Shown: positions 18,469 through 29,416 of the stretch, piece by piece
How positions within the stretch are numbered: position 1 is the first letter of the stretch
Layout of the letters: every line of letters begins with the position of its first letter
DNA from: Roseibaca sp. Y0-43
Lineage (GTDB): Bacteria > Pseudomonadota > Alphaproteobacteria > Rhodobacterales > Rhodobacteraceae
Reading direction: 5' to 3'
DNA: 64,000 nucleotides
Assembly (NCBI RefSeq): GCF_020667835.1
Contig: NZ_JAFMPR010000007.1
Coordinates: forward strand, 1 to 64,000
The notes under the pieces: model-generated
What the model was told of the DNA's origin: nothing
The model's input: only the letters and a program-made list of their open reading frames with translations
The model's database searches: none
Made by a program: the position numbers and the translations under genes

Positions 18469-18909
18469 TCAGTCTTCCAATTCCGGGTGCCAATAGCGTT
18501 GCATCACCAGGTAGGTGAAGGACGCCGACCACGTAATCAGCAGGAACCCGTTGAGAGAGGCCATGGCCACGACCAGGCGCAGGGGGCCGGTCGGGTAGAC
18601 CTCGCCAATGCCAAGGGTGGTGTAGCTGGTCATGGCGAAATAGATCAGGTCTGTCGCGGTGCCGGTGAACAGCCCCTCTATGCCGCCAAGCGTGGGAAAG
18701 CGCAGGATCAGCCCGAAGGCCGCCGCGTAGATCAGGATCTCGACCAGATGCGCGGCAAGACAGCCAAGGATAACCAGAAGCACCTTGATCCGCGGCTGAA
18801 TGCGACTGCCTGCCATGGCGCGGCCCAACTGGCGCAAGGCTTCGTAATGCACCGCGACCGTGGTCAGGATCAGCGCCAGCCCGATGGCCCCCGCCAGCGC
18901 CGGCATCAT
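18469..18909 (-). CDS. Small two-pore-helix ion channel (Ion_trans_2-like)
   Basis: This 146-aa membrane protein has hydrophobic segments at about residues 4-22, 43-70 and 110-136. A pore-loop and selectivity-filter-like stretch TSYTTLGIGEVYPTG lies before the last helix. The filter TTLGIGE resembles the potassium channel TxGxGD consensus with Ile for Tyr/Phe and Glu for Asp, so K+ selectivity is not certain. No cytoplasmic RCK/TrkA domain is attached. It starts 4 bp after the cobS stop, so it is probably read through from cobS. Confidence 0.8.
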   Translation of the reverse strand: MMPALAGAIGLALILTTVAVHYEALRQLGRAMAGSRIQPRIKVLLVILGCLAAHLVEILIYAAAFGLILRFPTLGGIEGLFTGTATDLIYFAMTSYTTLGIGEVYPTGPLRLVVAMASLNGFLLITWSASFTYLVMQRYWHPELED

Positions 18910-18913
18910 CGCG

Positions 18914-19885
18914 TTAGCCCAAGCTCATGCTGGCCGCCGATTCCGGCAGTTCCTCGTCGAAACAACGCTGGTAGAACTCGGCGACGGTCTGGCGCTCCAA
19001 CTCGTCGCATTTGTTCAGGAAGGACAGGCGGAACGCGTATCCGATGGACCGGAAGATGCGGGCATTCTCGGCCCAGTTGATGACGGTGCGGGGCGACATG
19101 ACGGTCGACAGATCGCCATTCATAAATGCCGTGCGCGTCATGTCCGCGACCGTCACCATCTGGCTGATTTCCTTGCGGCCCGCAGCGGTGTTGTAAGCCG
19201 GATTCTTCGCCAGCACGATGGCCGCTTCGGCATCGTGGCTGAGATAGTTCAGCGTGGCCACCAGCGACCAGCGGTCCATCTGCGCTTGGTTGATCTGCTG
19301 CGTGCCGTGATACAGGCCCGTCGTGTCGCCCAGACCTACGGTGTTCGCGGTCGCGAACAGCCGGAAAGACGGGTGCGGCGTGATGATCTCGTTCTGGTCC
19401 AGCAGTGTCAGCTTGCCGTCATGTTCCAGCACGCGCTGGATGACGAACATCACATCGGGGCGGCCCGCATCGTATTCGTCGAACACGATTGCCACCGGGT
19501 TGCGCAGCGCCCAAGGCAGGATGCCGTCCTGGAATTCCGTGACCTGAACGCCGTCGCGCAGCTTGATCGCGTCCTTGCCGATCAGGTCGATCCGGCTGAT
19601 ATGGCTGTCAAGGTTCACCCGCACCGAAGGCCAGTTCAACCGCGCGGCCACCTGTTCGATATGGGTGGATTTGCCGGTGCCGTGGTAGCCCTGGATCATG
19701 ACGCGCCGGTTATAGGCAAAGCCTGCCAGGATCGCGAGCGTCGTATCGGGGTCGAACTTGTAGGTCGGGTCCATCGCGGGCACGCGGTCGGTCGCCTCGG
19801 CAAAGCCCTTGACGGTCATGTCACTGTCAATTCCGAACACGTCGCGGACGGAAATCTCTTCGGTGGGCTTCATCGGGTTGGTCAT
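18914..19885 (-). CDS. cobS: Cobaltochelatase subunit CobS (AAA+ ATPase)
   Basis: This 323-aa protein is the MoxR-like AAA+ motor of the CobNST chelatase. Walker A is GYHGTGKST (residues 66-74) and Walker B is [10 protein letters not shown]. The frame is open to 20218 but that part is antisense to the P450; ATG 19885 ([10 protein letters not shown]) matches family length. It is upstream of, and nearly touching, the ion-channel gene. It shares a function with CobT at 14650-16524. Confidence 0.95.
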   Translation of the reverse strand: MTNPMKPTEEISVRDVFGIDSDMTVKGFAEATDRVPAMDPTYKFDPDTTLAILAGFAYNRRVMIQGYHGTGKSTHIEQVAARLNWPSVRVNLDSHISRIDLIGKDAIKLRDGVQVTEFQDGILPWALRNPVAIVFDEYDAGRPDVMFVIQRVLEHDGKLTLLDQNEIITPHPSFRLFATANTVGLGDTTGLYHGTQQINQAQMDRWSLVATLNYLSHDAEAAIVLAKNPAYNTAAGRKEISQMVTVADMTRTAFMNGDLSTVMSPRTVINWAENARIFRSIGYAFRLSFLNKCDELERQTVAEFYQRCFDEELPESAASMSLG

Positions 19886-19989
19886 GCCTGTGGTCCTGCT
19901 TGTCTCTGGCGGCGGTGGGGTGCGGACATCACCGGGCCGCAGCTTGTGCCGTGTGTGTAACATATGGCGCCAAGGTTCAAGGGGAAGCC

Positions 19990-21171
19990 CTAATCCAAGG
20001 CGACCATCAACCGCTCCAGCCCGTGAAAATGGTAGATATTCGCCATGCGCGGCGGCTCTGTCAGGCTCAGGCGCGGCAATCTGGCGCAAAGCGCGCTCAG
20101 GGCGTGGCGAAGCTCCAGCCGGGCAAGGGGCGCGCCAAGGCAGAAATGCAGCCCCGCGCCAAAGCCTGCATGGGGTTTGGCCGGGCGGTCTGGGGTGAAC
20201 AGATGCGCATCCTCCCAATGGCGCGGGCAGCGATTGGCCGCGCCGAGCAGGCAGGCGATTTGCGCCCCACGCGGGATGGTCACGCCCATCACGTCGATGT
20301 CGTCATAGGCCCAACGGGTGAACAGATGCAGGGCAGGGTCAAAGCGCAAACATTCCTCTATCAGCGCGTCGGTGATGGGGGCGGGCCACAGCCCATGTTC
20401 CAGCAGCGTTTTCACCGCCAGCCCAAGGCTGTGCACTGTCGCCTCGTGCCCCGCGTTCAGCAAAAGGATGCAGGTCGAGATCATCTCGTCCGTGCTCAGC
20501 TTTTGCCCGTCCTCTTCCGCCGCGATTAGATGGGTTATCAGGTCATCGGCAGGATTGGCGCGGCGCGCGTCAATATAGCCGCGCAGGAAATCGGTGAACT
20601 CGGTCGCGGCAAGGCTTGCGGCGTCTTCCATCGCGCGGCTGCGCCCGGCCTGATACATGCCGACCATCGCATTCGACCAGCGCAAAAGGTCAGGGGCCAT
20701 GGATTCGGGCACCCCCAGCAGACGCGCGATGATGATGACGGGCAGGGGCTGGGCAAAGTGTTCCAGCAGATCGAACGGGCCGCGCGGCAGCCTGTCGATC
20801 AACTCATGCGCCAGCGCGTCGATCTGGGGGCCAAGCGCCGCGATCCGACGCGAGGTGAACGCCCGCAGAACCAGCGCGCGCAGCCGCGTGTGGCGCGGGG
20901 GTTCCAACTCCAGCATGGAATGCGCCTCGACCGCGTAGAACGGGGCCAGATGCGGCGCGATCTCGGGTGGGGTCAGCGGCACCCGCCCGAAGCGACGGTC
21001 GCGCAGCACCGCGTTGGTGGCGGCAAAGCTTGTGGTGCAGATCAGGCCGTAATCCTGCCAATGGACCAGCGACCCGAGTGCCCGCATCCGGTCGTAAGCG
21101 GAATAGGGATCTTGCACAAATCGAACATCTGTCGGATTTTGCGCAAAAACCGGCAAGCCCTCAAGTTCCAC
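19990..21171 (-). CDS. Cytochrome P450
   Basis: This haem-thiolate monooxygenase is 393 aa from the GTG at 21171. The I-helix oxygen-binding motif is AGHEAT (about 240-245), the ExxR pair is EECLR (about 272-276), and the haem loop [17 protein letters not shown] carries the Cys ligand (about residue 344). An ATG at 21210 would overlap the upstream peptidase gene by 37 bp. AAAGG sits seven bases before GTG 21171, and a TTG at 21177 overlaps the peptidase stop. I prefer the GTG. It appears to be co-transcribed with the M20 peptidase. Redox partners are not adjacent, and the substrate is unknown. Confidence 0.9.
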   Translation of the reverse strand: MELEGLPVFAQNPTDVRFVQDPYSAYDRMRALGSLVHWQDYGLICTTSFAATNAVLRDRRFGRVPLTPPEIAPHLAPFYAVEAHSMLELEPPRHTRLRALVLRAFTSRRIAALGPQIDALAHELIDRLPRGPFDLLEHFAQPLPVIIIARLLGVPESMAPDLLRWSNAMVGMYQAGRSRAMEDAASLAATEFTDFLRGYIDARRANPADDLITHLIAAEEDGQKLSTDEMISTCILLLNAGHEATVHSLGLAVKTLLEHGLWPAPITDALIEECLRFDPALHLFTRWAYDDIDVMGVTIPRGAQIACLLGAANRCPRHWEDAHLFTPDRPAKPHAGFGAGLHFCLGAPLARLELRHALSALCARLPRLSLTEPPRMANIYHFHGLERLMVALD

Positions 21172-21173
21172 GT

Positions 21174-22559
21174 TCAAGCCTTTGAAATCGCGTCGATGAT
21201 CCGTGCCCAAGACCGGATGCCTCGGTGGAAGCTGTCCAGATCATACTTTTCATTTGGCGAGTGTATGGCGTCATCATCCTTGGCAAAGCCGATCAGCATG
21301 GAATCCATGCCCAAGATCGTTTTGAAGTATCCCGCGATCGGGATCGACCCGCCAGAGCCGATGAACGCCGCAGGCTTCGGCCATTCCGCGCTGAGTGCCT
21401 GACGCGCCGCCTCGAATGCCGGGTGGTCGGTGGCCATGACCGACGCCCCGGACGCGCCATGTTCGGCAAATTCGGCGCGGCAATCGCCGGGCAGGCGGTC
21501 TTGCACGAACTCGCGGAATGCCGCGCGTATCTTGTGCGGGTCTTGGCCGCCCACCAGCCGGAAGCTGACCTTGGCGCTGGCCTGCGCGGGCAGCACGGTC
21601 TTGAACCCCGCGCCGGTATAGCCAGAGATCATGCCGTTGATCTCGCAAGTCGGGCGCGCCCAGATCATTTCCAGCGCGGTGCGGTCCTGTTCACCCGCGG
21701 GCAGACGCAGGCCCACCTTGCCAAGGAAGGCTTCGGCATCGAACCCCAAACCCGCCCATTGCGCACGAATATCCTGTCCCAACTCTGGCACATCGTCGTA
21801 AAAGCCGGGTAGGGTGACACGGCCCTGATCGTCATGCAGATCGGCCAAAATACGCGCCAGCACGCGGGCGGGGTTCATCGCGGCGCCGCCGAACATGCCC
21901 GAATGCAGGTCGCGGTCGGCGGCATGGATCGTCACCTCTTCGCCCAGCAGCCCGCGCAGCATGGTGGTGATGGCGGGGGTCTCGGCGTCATACATCGTCG
22001 TGTCGCAGATCAGCGCGACATCGGCCTTCAGTGCCTCGGCATGCTCTTTCATGTAGGGCACAAGCGAGGGCGAGCCGCTTTCCTCTTCCCCTTCCAGAAA
22101 GAAGGTCAGTTGCACCGGCAGGCTGCCATGCACCGCAAGCCACGCGCGGCAGGCTTCCACGAAGGTCATAAGCTGGCCCTTGTCGTCTGACGCGCCGCGC
22201 GCGCGGATCACTTTTCCGCGCGGCGTGTCCTGCACTTCGGGGTCGAACGGGTCGCGGTGCCACAGGTTCAGCGGGTCGACGGGTTGCACATCGTAATGCC
22301 CGTAGAACAGCAGATGCGGGCCTGCCTGCGCGCCGCCCGTGGCAACAACCATCGGGTGGCCTGTGGTTGGGTCTTTGCGGGCCGAAAAACCCATTGCGGC
22401 CAAGTCCTTGACCAGCCAGTCGGCGGCGGCTTCGACATCTGCCTTATGCGCCGGATCGGTCGAGATGGACGGGATGCGCAGCAGGTCTGACAACCGATCC
22501 AACGCCTGCGGCAGGTCGGCGTCGATCCGGGACAGGACAGGGGCGAGGGGGTCGGTCAT
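21174..22559 (-). CDS. M20-family metallopeptidase (dipeptidase)
   Basis: This 461-aa zinc peptidase has the metal-site motifs FYGHYDVQP (His 88, Asp 90), GASDDKG and EGEEESGS (Glu pair about 158-160), and a central dimerisation domain. The length and motifs fit the CNDP-like dipeptidase branch (usually annotated as M20/M25/M40 hydrolase or dipeptidase). ATG 22559 (MTDPLAPVL) is chosen because the upstream part of the frame to 22727 is low-quality sequence. No signal peptide is visible, so it is cytoplasmic. It is followed directly by the P450. Confidence 0.88.
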   Translation of the reverse strand: MTDPLAPVLSRIDADLPQALDRLSDLLRIPSISTDPAHKADVEAAADWLVKDLAAMGFSARKDPTTGHPMVVATGGAQAGPHLLFYGHYDVQPVDPLNLWHRDPFDPEVQDTPRGKVIRARGASDDKGQLMTFVEACRAWLAVHGSLPVQLTFFLEGEEESGSPSLVPYMKEHAEALKADVALICDTTMYDAETPAITTMLRGLLGEEVTIHAADRDLHSGMFGGAAMNPARVLARILADLHDDQGRVTLPGFYDDVPELGQDIRAQWAGLGFDAEAFLGKVGLRLPAGEQDRTALEMIWARPTCEINGMISGYTGAGFKTVLPAQASAKVSFRLVGGQDPHKIRAAFREFVQDRLPGDCRAEFAEHGASGASVMATDHPAFEAARQALSAEWPKPAAFIGSGGSIPIAGYFKTILGMDSMLIGFAKDDDAIHSPNEKYDLDSFHRGIRSWARIIDAISKA

Positions 22560-22678
22560 CACATGCTCCGCTTTTTGCGATTTTGACGAAGGGTAACACC
22601 TGCCTTGGGGGTGTCCAGACCCCGCGCGCGGGCTATAACCCCGCCCAGCAACTGGATTCGAGTTTGGAGTGAGCGCGT

Positions 22679-23074
22679 ATGAAAACCCCGAGCATGATCG
22701 CAATCGCGGCGGCACTGATGGCCGCACCGCTTCAGGCGCAGGATGTGCCGCGCGAAACCTACACGCTGGACGGGGTGCAGATTGCGCTGTCGCTGCACAG
22801 CTTCCTGTCGCCAGAGGGCGTGGCGATGCTGCGTCTGGTCGGGCAGAATCGCGATGCGCTGGCGCTGTTCGTGCCCGATGGCGCGCGGTTCGCGGCCATG
22901 GCGCTCGCGCCAGAGGACGGCTTGGTCAAGGACGGGCTGTTGGCGGAATCGGCGGTTGCGGTTGCCGATCTTCCCTCGCTGGACGAGGCGCGCGCGGCGG
23001 CGCTGGACGGCTGCAACGCCGCCAGAAGCGGTGGCCCGGATTGCGTTATCGCCTTGGAAATCCAGCCAGAATAG
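22679..23074 (+). CDS. Small exported protein of unknown function
   Basis: This 131-aa protein has a signal peptide (MKTPSMIAIAAALMAAPLQAQ, cleavage about residue 21). The mature part is small and acidic, with two Cys near the C-terminus (GCNAARSGGPDCV) that could form a disulfide. I do not recognise a family. A GGAG-type binding site precedes ATG 22679. It is divergent from the M20 peptidase and lies 182 bp upstream of hemA in the same direction. Confidence 0.7.
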   Translation: MKTPSMIAIAAALMAAPLQAQDVPRETYTLDGVQIALSLHSFLSPEGVAMLRLVGQNRDALALFVPDGARFAAMALAPEDGLVKDGLLAESAVAVADLPSLDEARAAALDGCNAARSGGPDCVIALEIQPE

Positions 23075-23133
23075 ACGGCGCGACGATTCGGCGCGCCGGT
23101 ATGCGGCGGTATTCGGTATCCTTCGGCTTAGAC

Positions 23134-23147
23134 TTGATCTAAGTCAT
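23134..23147. promoter_or_regulatory. FNR/FnrL-like box upstream of hemA
   Basis: TTGAT-CTAA-GTCAT matches the FNR consensus TTGAT-N4-ATCAA at 8 of 10 positions, with a perfect left half. It lies 110 bp before the hemA start. In Rhodobacter, FnrL is known to regulate hemA, which makes the position meaningful. Confidence 0.5.
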
Positions 23148-23256
23148 GGGAAGTTCGCAAATTGCATGGGAATTGTGCAGTCAGGGTAATTTGGTTTGCA
23201 TGAACCAAGAATATCTATAAAAGCGAATATACCGAGCCGATGCCAGGGAGTGGGTA

Positions 23257-24480
23257 GTGAACTACGAAGCCGCAATCGATGCCGCCCTTAACCAGCTTCA
23301 TGTAGAGGGGCGTTATCGCACCTTCATCGACATCGAACGGCAAAAGGACCATTTCCCCAAGGCTGTCTGGAACCGCCCCGATGGTACCAAGCAAGACATC
23401 GTGGTGTGGTGCGGCAACGACTATCTTGGCATGGGGCAGAACCCGGCGGTTCTGAGCGCGATGCATGAAGCGCTGGACGCGACCGGTGCAGGTTCTGGCG
23501 GCACGCGCAACATTTCCGGCACGACGGCCTATCACAAGCGTCTGGAAGCATCGCTTGCCGATCTGCACCAGAAGGAAGCGGCGCTGCTGTTCACCTCGGC
23601 CTATATCGCCAATGACGCCACGCTTTCGACCCTGCCCAAGCTGTTTCCGGGCCTGATTATCTATTCGGACGCGTTGAACCACGCCTCGATGATCGAGGGC
23701 GTGCGCCGCAATGGCGGGGCCAAGCGCATCTTCCGCCACAATGATCTGGCCCATCTGCGCGAGCTGCTGGCCGCCGACGACCCTGCCGCGCCCAAGCTGA
23801 TCGCCTTCGAATCGATCTATTCGATGGATGGCGATTTTGGCCCGATCAAAGAGATTTGCGACCTTGCCGATGAATTCGGCGCGCTGACCTATATTGATGA
23901 GGTGCACGCGGTGGGCATGTATGGCCCGCGCGGCGCTGGCGTGGCCGAGCGTGACGGGCTGATGGACCGTATCGACATCATCAACGGAACGCTCGCCAAA
24001 GCCTATGGCGTGATGGGCGGCTATATCGCGGCATCGGCCAAAATGTGTGACGCGATCCGCTCTTACGCGCCGGGCTTCATCTTCACCACCTCGCTGCCGC
24101 CGGCGATCGCGGCGGGGGCAGCGGCCTCTGTCGAGTATCTGAAGACCGGGCAGTATCTGCGTGATAAACAACAGGAAAATGCCCGCATCCTGAAAATGCG
24201 GCTGCGCGGGTTGGGCCTGCCGATCATCGACCATGGCAGCCATATCGTGCCGGTCCATGTGGGCGACCCGGTGCATTGCAAGAAGATCTCGGACATGCTG
24301 CTCAGCGAATACGGGATCTATGTGCAGCCGATCAACTTCCCGACCGTGCCGCGCGGGACCGAACGCCTGCGGTTCACGCCCTCTCCGGTGCATGATCCGA
24401 AGATGATCGACCGTCTGGTTCACGCGATGGACGGGCTTTGGGCGCATTGTGCGCTGAATCGTGCCGAAATGTCTGCCTGA
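23257..24480 (+). CDS. hemA: 5-aminolevulinate synthase HemA
   Basis: This 407-aa PLP enzyme condenses glycine and succinyl-CoA to 5-aminolevulinate, the first step of tetrapyrrole synthesis in alphaproteobacteria. The PLP lysine is Lys 248 in NGTLAKAYG, matching the residue number known for the Rhodobacter enzyme. [10 protein letters not shown] (about 215-223) and the glycine-rich [12 protein letters not shown] block are intact. Translation starts at GTG 23257 with GGGAG about eight bases upstream. An FNR-like box upstream suggests oxygen control. Confidence 0.97.
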   Translation: MNYEAAIDAALNQLHVEGRYRTFIDIERQKDHFPKAVWNRPDGTKQDIVVWCGNDYLGMGQNPAVLSAMHEALDATGAGSGGTRNISGTTAYHKRLEASLADLHQKEAALLFTSAYIANDATLSTLPKLFPGLIIYSDALNHASMIEGVRRNGGAKRIFRHNDLAHLRELLAADDPAAPKLIAFESIYSMDGDFGPIKEICDLADEFGALTYIDEVHAVGMYGPRGAGVAERDGLMDRIDIINGTLAKAYGVMGGYIAASAKMCDAIRSYAPGFIFTTSLPPAIAAGAAASVEYLKTGQYLRDKQQENARILKMRLRGLGLPIIDHGSHIVPVHVGDPVHCKKISDMLLSEYGIYVQPINFPTVPRGTERLRFTPSPVHDPKMIDRLVHAMDGLWAHCALNRAEMSA

Positions 24481-24490
24481 CGCTTGTTAT

Positions 24491-24507
24491 CACTTCAAAT
24501 CGAAGTG
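24491..24507. repeat. Short inverted repeat after hemA
   Basis: CACTTC-AAATC-GAAGTG forms a 6-bp stem with a 5-nt loop just after the hemA stop. There is no T-run. It could be a weak hairpin or an operator for the downstream gene. Confidence 0.35.
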
Positions 24508-24605
24508 AAACCCCTTATACTGCAAAATCATAGCGGCCCATCAGAGGTCGGGTTTGTGTGCAAGTTGGGGCTCAGGTGAGCAATCAAGCGGTCAAAGGGC
24601 GGGCA

Positions 24606-25829
24606 ATGGACTGGTTTGGCGGTAAATCCAAAGACATGCCGGTAGATGATACCCAGCAACCGGGCTTCGATGATTTCGAAGTGCGGCTGGGTGACATCAT
24701 TCGCGGCGAACGCGCGACAATGGGCAAGTCGCTGCTGGATGTGCAGCGCGAATTGCATATTCGCGCGACCTACATCGCGGCAATCGAAGCGGGCGACCTG
24801 TCTGCATTCGAAGCGCCGAGCTTCGTGGCAGGTTATGTGCGTTCCTACGCGCGCTATCTGGGGATGGACCCGGATTGGTGCTACCAGCGCTTCTGTGCTG
24901 AAACGAATTTCGCCATCAACCCCGATCTGGAACGCAGCCCCGTGTCGCGCCCCCGTGCAGAGCTGGGCGGCACAGGAGAGTTGTCTCAGGGCTTGCTGTC
25001 GCGCACCCGTCTGGCCGAGGGGCCAGAGCCGTTCTGGCGCAGCATGGATTACGGCGCGGTCGGCTCTGTCGCGGTGGTTCTTGCGCTTGTCATCGGTCTG
25101 GGCTTTGGCGGTTGGACCGTGTTGAAAGAGGTGCAGCGCGTGCAACTCGCACCCGCCGACCAGTCGCCAGAGGTGATGGCGGAACTGGACCCGGTGATCG
25201 CCAATGCCGCGCCGCGTGTCGATACCGCTGATGCGGGCGCGCTTTTGCCCGCCGCGCGCTTGGCCGAAGACCCCATCGCGCAAACCGCGTTGCCGGGCGA
25301 TGCTGCCCCGGCGCAGGGCGTGGTGCGCAGCTACCAGCCCGAAGCGCTGGACGCGCCCATCATGGTATCGCGCGACGGCCCGATCGGCGCCATTCGCATG
25401 GTGCAGGATGAAGCGACACCCACCGAGATTGACGAGGCCATCGGTCTTGCCCTGAACGACGCGGGCAGCGCCCCGCAAATTCAGGTGCTGCGCGATGGTC
25501 CGCCGCAGGTCGAAGTGCTGGCCGTGCGCCCAAGCTGGATCCGCGTGCGCGCCGCCGATGGCACCGTGCTGTTCGAAAAGGTTCTGGACGCGGGCGAGCG
25601 CTACACCGTGCCGCAAACCGAAGAACCGGCTGTCTTGCGCGCGGGCAATTCGGGGTCCGTCTACCTGCTGGTCGATGGACAGCCTTACGGTCCAACCGCG
25701 CCGGGTGCACAAGTCGTGGACCGCATTGCCCTGACGCCAGAGGCCGTGACCGAAAGCTTCACGACCGCCGATCTGTCGGGCGACCAAGACCTGCGCAATT
25801 TCGTGAACGTGGCCGAAGCGCAGCAATAA
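24606..25829 (+). CDS. RodZ-like helix-turn-helix membrane protein (HTH_25 / DUF4115)
   Basis: This protein is 407 aa from ATG 24606. An N-terminal HTH domain (about residues 22-95: VRLGDIIRGERATMGKSLLD, then ATYIAAIEAGD) is followed by one transmembrane helix (about 160-182) and a long extracytoplasmic part ending in a DUF4115-type domain (about 300-375). This is the RodZ-like architecture linked to cell shape. AAAGGG sits six bases before ATG 24606; GTG starts at 24558 or 24576 are possible. It lies next to ispG, a common alphaproteobacterial arrangement. Confidence 0.82.
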   Translation: MDWFGGKSKDMPVDDTQQPGFDDFEVRLGDIIRGERATMGKSLLDVQRELHIRATYIAAIEAGDLSAFEAPSFVAGYVRSYARYLGMDPDWCYQRFCAETNFAINPDLERSPVSRPRAELGGTGELSQGLLSRTRLAEGPEPFWRSMDYGAVGSVAVVLALVIGLGFGGWTVLKEVQRVQLAPADQSPEVMAELDPVIANAAPRVDTADAGALLPAARLAEDPIAQTALPGDAAPAQGVVRSYQPEALDAPIMVSRDGPIGAIRMVQDEATPTEIDEAIGLALNDAGSAPQIQVLRDGPPQVEVLAVRPSWIRVRAADGTVLFEKVLDAGERYTVPQTEEPAVLRAGNSGSVYLLVDGQPYGPTAPGAQVVDRIALTPEAVTESFTTADLSGDQDLRNFVNVAEAQQ

Positions 25830-25927
25830 CGCACGCTGATTGGCTCTAACCTACAGAGGGGCGTTGCTTGTCGCAGCGCCCCTCTTGGTTTATGTCTTTG
25901 GGCAAACCCGCATGGCACAAGGCTTGC

Positions 25928-27061
25928 ATGATGGACCACAACCATATCCGCCCCTGGCGTAATATCGAGCGCCGCAAATCCCGTCAGATCATGGTCGGGA
26001 AAGTGCCGGTGGGCGGCGGCGCGCCGATCAGCGTGCAGACCATGACCAACACCGATTCAGGCGATGCGGCGGCAACGATCAAGCAGGTGCTGGCCTGTGC
26101 CGAAGCCGGGGCTGACATCGTCCGCGTGTCGGTGCCTGACACCGACGCCAGCCGCGCGCTGCGCGAGGTGGTGCGTGAAAGCCCGGTGCCCATCGTGGCC
26201 GACATTCATTTCCACTACAAACGCGCGATCGAGGCCGCAGAGGCCGGTGCCGCTTGCCTGCGTATCAACCCCGGCAATATCGGTGACGCATCGCGCGTGC
26301 GCGAGGTCATCAAGGCCGCGCGCGATCATGGCTGTTCCATCCGCATCGGGGTGAATGCGGGATCTTTGGAGCGGCACTTGCTGGAAAAATACGGCGAGCC
26401 GTGCCCGGATGCGATGATCGAGTCGGGCCTCGACCATATCCGCATCTTGCAGGACAATGATTTCCACGAGTTCAAGATCAGCGTGAAAGCCTCGGACGTG
26501 TTCCTGGCCTCTGCCGCCTATATGGGGTTGGCCGAGGCGACGGATGCGCCGATCCATCTGGGGATTACCGAAGCAGGCGGCATGATTTCCGGCACCGTGA
26601 AATCCGCCATCGGCCTTGGCAACCTACTGTGGATGGGGATCGGCGACACGATCCGCGTGTCGCTGTCGGCCGACCCGGTGGAAGAGGTGAAGATCGGCTA
26701 CGAGATTTTGAAATCTCTGGGTCTGCGGCACCGCGGCGTGAACATCATTTCCTGCCCGTCCTGCGCGCGGCAGGGGTTTGATGTCATCAAGACCGTCTCG
26801 GTGCTGGAAGAGCGCCTTGCCCATATCAAGACCCCGATGAGCCTGTCGATCATCGGCTGCGTGGTGAACGGGCCGGGCGAGGCGCTGATGACCGATGTGG
26901 GCTTTACCGGCGGCGGGGCCGGGTCGGGTATGGTCTATCTGGCGGGCAAGCAAAGCCACAAGATGAGCAACGACCAGATGGTCGACCATATCGTGGAACA
27001 GGTCGAAAAGAAGGCGGCCGAGATCGAGGCGGCGCGCGCTGCTGCCGAGGCTGCCGAATAG
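25928..27061 (+). CDS. ispG: 4-hydroxy-3-methylbut-2-enyl-diphosphate synthase IspG
   Basis: This 377-aa [4Fe-4S] enzyme catalyses the penultimate step of the MEP isoprenoid pathway. Cluster-binding cysteines lie in [10 protein letters not shown] and [12 protein letters not shown]; the TIM-barrel part includes [10 protein letters not shown] and INPGNIGD. The frame opens at 25868, but the ATGs at 25928/25931 ([10 protein letters not shown]) fit family length. A strong terminator follows. Confidence 0.95.
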   Translation: MMDHNHIRPWRNIERRKSRQIMVGKVPVGGGAPISVQTMTNTDSGDAAATIKQVLACAEAGADIVRVSVPDTDASRALREVVRESPVPIVADIHFHYKRAIEAAEAGAACLRINPGNIGDASRVREVIKAARDHGCSIRIGVNAGSLERHLLEKYGEPCPDAMIESGLDHIRILQDNDFHEFKISVKASDVFLASAAYMGLAEATDAPIHLGITEAGGMISGTVKSAIGLGNLLWMGIGDTIRVSLSADPVEEVKIGYEILKSLGLRHRGVNIISCPSCARQGFDVIKTVSVLEERLAHIKTPMSLSIIGCVVNGPGEALMTDVGFTGGGAGSGMVYLAGKQSHKMSNDQMVDHIVEQVEKKAAEIEAARAAAEAAE

Positions 27062-27084
27062 TCTGACGATGTTTGATCCAACGG

Positions 27085-27114
27085 AAAAAGGGCGGCCCGC
27101 TGGGCCGCCCTTTT
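27085..27114. terminator. Strong bidirectional rho-independent terminator
   Basis: The perfect stem GGGCGGCCC / GGGCCGCCC with a 3-nt loop is flanked by AAAAA on the left and TTTT on the right. It lies between the convergent ispG and tkt genes and can serve both strands. Confidence 0.9.
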
Positions 27115-27156
27115 AAGTCTATTCCCAGGGAAAGGGCGCGCTGGCGCGCGGCCCCT

Positions 27157-29178
27157 TCATTTCAGCAGCGATTTGACCTTCGCGACCACATCTTCCGCCG
27201 TGATCCCGAGCTCTTTGTAAAGCGTGGGGGCCGGGGCGGATGCGCCGAAATCATGCATCCCGATGAAGCCCGATTTCTCGCGCCGACCGCGCTCGCCATA
27301 AAGCCAGCGGTCCCAGCCAAAGCGGATCGCGGCCTCGATCGCGACACGCACCGGGCCTGCGGGCAGAACCTTGCGCCGATAGGCCTCTGGCTGCTCTTCG
27401 AACAGCTCCCAGCAGGGCATGGACACAACGCGCGTGCCGATCCCTTCGGCGTGCAACATCTCGCGCGCATTCATGGCGATTTCCACCTCGGAGCCGGTCG
27501 CCATCAGGATGGCCTGGCGCTTGCCGATCGCATCGGCCAGCACGTAAGCGCCTTGGGCGGTCAGGTTCTTGACCTTGTGCTCGGTGCGGTAGGTGGGCAG
27601 GTTTTGCCGTGTCAGCGCCAGAACCGACGGCGTGCGGGCGTTGGTCAGCGCGAGTTCCCACGCCTCGGCGGTTTCCACCGTGTCGCAGGGGCGGAAGACG
27701 TTCGTGTTCGGCGTCGCGCGCAGCATGGCCAGATGTTCGACCGGCTGGTGCGTCGGGCCATCTTCGCCCAACCCGATGCTGTCATGCGTCATGACATAGG
27801 TCACGGGCACGCCCATCAACGCCGACAGACGCATCGCGCCGCGCGCGTAATCGGTAAAGCACAGGAAAGTGCCGCCATAGGGTTTCAGCCCCCCATGCAG
27901 CGCCAGCCCGTTCATCGCCGCCGCCATGCCATGCTCTCGGATACCGTAATAGACATAGCGGCCCTTGCGGTCGTCAGCCGAGAACACGCCCAACCCTGCT
28001 GTCTTGGTATTGTTGGACCCGGTCAAGTCGGCAGAGCCGCCGATGGTTTCGGGGCAAACGCTGTTGACCACTTCCAGAACCATCTCCGAGGATTTGCGGG
28101 TGGCAACCGAAGGCGCGCTTTCCGAGATCTGCTTTTTGAAGGCGCGGATTGCGCTTTCCAGCTTTTTGGCGGGTGCACCCGTCATGCGGCGAGTGAATTC
28201 GGCCTGCTTGGCGGCGGAAAGGGCGGCGAAGCGGGTTTTCCACTCTTCATGGGCTTTCGCCCCGCGCGACCCGATGGCGCGCCACGCGTCCAGAACATCG
28301 GCCGGAATCTCGAACGGGCCATGTTCCCAGCCATAGGCGGCCTTGGTCGCGGCGATCTCTGCATCGCCCAATGGCGAGCCATGCGCGCCAGAGGTGTCGG
28401 CCTTTTTCGGGCTGCCAAAGCCGATGACGGTCTTGCAGTCGATCAAAACAGGGCGGTCGCTGCCCTTGGCTTCGGTCAGCGCGCGGTCGATATCGGCCGC
28501 GTCATGCCCGTCGCAGGACAGCACTTTCCAGCCAGCGGCAGCGAAACGCGCGCGCTGGTCGGTGCGGTCTGACAGCGATACCCGCCCGTCGATGGTAATG
28601 TCGTTATTGTCCCACAGCACGATCAAGCGGCCCAGCTTCTGGTGGCCCGCCAGACCGATTGCTTCGTGGCTGATCCCCTCCATCAGGCAGCCATCGCCCG
28701 CGATGACATAGGTGTAATGGTCGACCACCTTCGGCCCGAATTCGGCCCGCAGCTTTTCTTCGGCCATGGCAAAGCCCACGGCGTTGGAGATGCCCTGACC
28801 CAAGGGGCCGGTCGTGGTTTCCACACCGTCAACATGGCCATATTCCGGGTGGCCGGCAGTGATCGCGCCCCATTGGCGGAAATTCTTGATCTGATCGAGC
28901 GTCATCTGCTGGTAGCCGGTCAGGTACAAGAGCGCGTAAATCAGCATCGACCCGTGACCTGCCGACAGGATGAACCGGTCGCGGTCGGCCCAGTCGGGGG
29001 CGCTTGCGTCGAATTTCAGGTGCTTCTCGAACAACACGGTCGCCACATCGGCCATGCCCATCGGCATCCCCGGATGGCCGGAATTGGCGGCTTGCACGGC
29101 ATCCATGGCCAAAGCACGGATGGCGGTGGCCTTTTTCCAATGGTCGGGATCGGCGGTTTTCAGGGCAGCAATATCCAC
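27157..29178 (-). CDS. tkt: Transketolase (full-length)
   Basis: This 673-aa thiamine-diphosphate enzyme serves the pentose phosphate (and possibly Calvin) pathway. It has the N-terminal substrate His block [10 protein letters not shown], the ThDP/Mg motif [13 protein letters not shown]...DNNDITIDG, and the pyrimidine-domain GIREHGM and GEDGPTHQP blocks. Length is standard. It contrasts with the two-gene split transketolase at 56162-58122, so the split enzyme is not the housekeeping copy. Confidence 0.97.
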   Translation of the reverse strand: MDIAALKTADPDHWKKATAIRALAMDAVQAANSGHPGMPMGMADVATVLFEKHLKFDASAPDWADRDRFILSAGHGSMLIYALLYLTGYQQMTLDQIKNFRQWGAITAGHPEYGHVDGVETTTGPLGQGISNAVGFAMAEEKLRAEFGPKVVDHYTYVIAGDGCLMEGISHEAIGLAGHQKLGRLIVLWDNNDITIDGRVSLSDRTDQRARFAAAGWKVLSCDGHDAADIDRALTEAKGSDRPVLIDCKTVIGFGSPKKADTSGAHGSPLGDAEIAATKAAYGWEHGPFEIPADVLDAWRAIGSRGAKAHEEWKTRFAALSAAKQAEFTRRMTGAPAKKLESAIRAFKKQISESAPSVATRKSSEMVLEVVNSVCPETIGGSADLTGSNNTKTAGLGVFSADDRKGRYVYYGIREHGMAAAMNGLALHGGLKPYGGTFLCFTDYARGAMRLSALMGVPVTYVMTHDSIGLGEDGPTHQPVEHLAMLRATPNTNVFRPCDTVETAEAWELALTNARTPSVLALTRQNLPTYRTEHKVKNLTAQGAYVLADAIGKRQAILMATGSEVEIAMNAREMLHAEGIGTRVVSMPCWELFEEQPEAYRRKVLPAGPVRVAIEAAIRFGWDRWLYGERGRREKSGFIGMHDFGASAPAPTLYKELGITAEDVVAKVKSLLK

Positions 29179-29416
29179 GTCTGGTCTTCCTCGGCTGGAC
29201 AGGGCGATGTTAGCGGTATCAATCCGCGACGGCGATCATACGGGCTTGCGCCTTGAGTGCAACCAAGAGCGGCCCGAAACCGCGTGTCGCCTGCCTCTGA
29301 ACTTGGCCCAAGGTTGGAAAGCCAAAAGTTTGGGGGTAGGCTTGTGCGGCGTGGGTTGCCATACCCTGCATGGAATGATTCGGCCATGTGAAAGCGCTAT
29401 TTGGGAAAGAGCAGGC

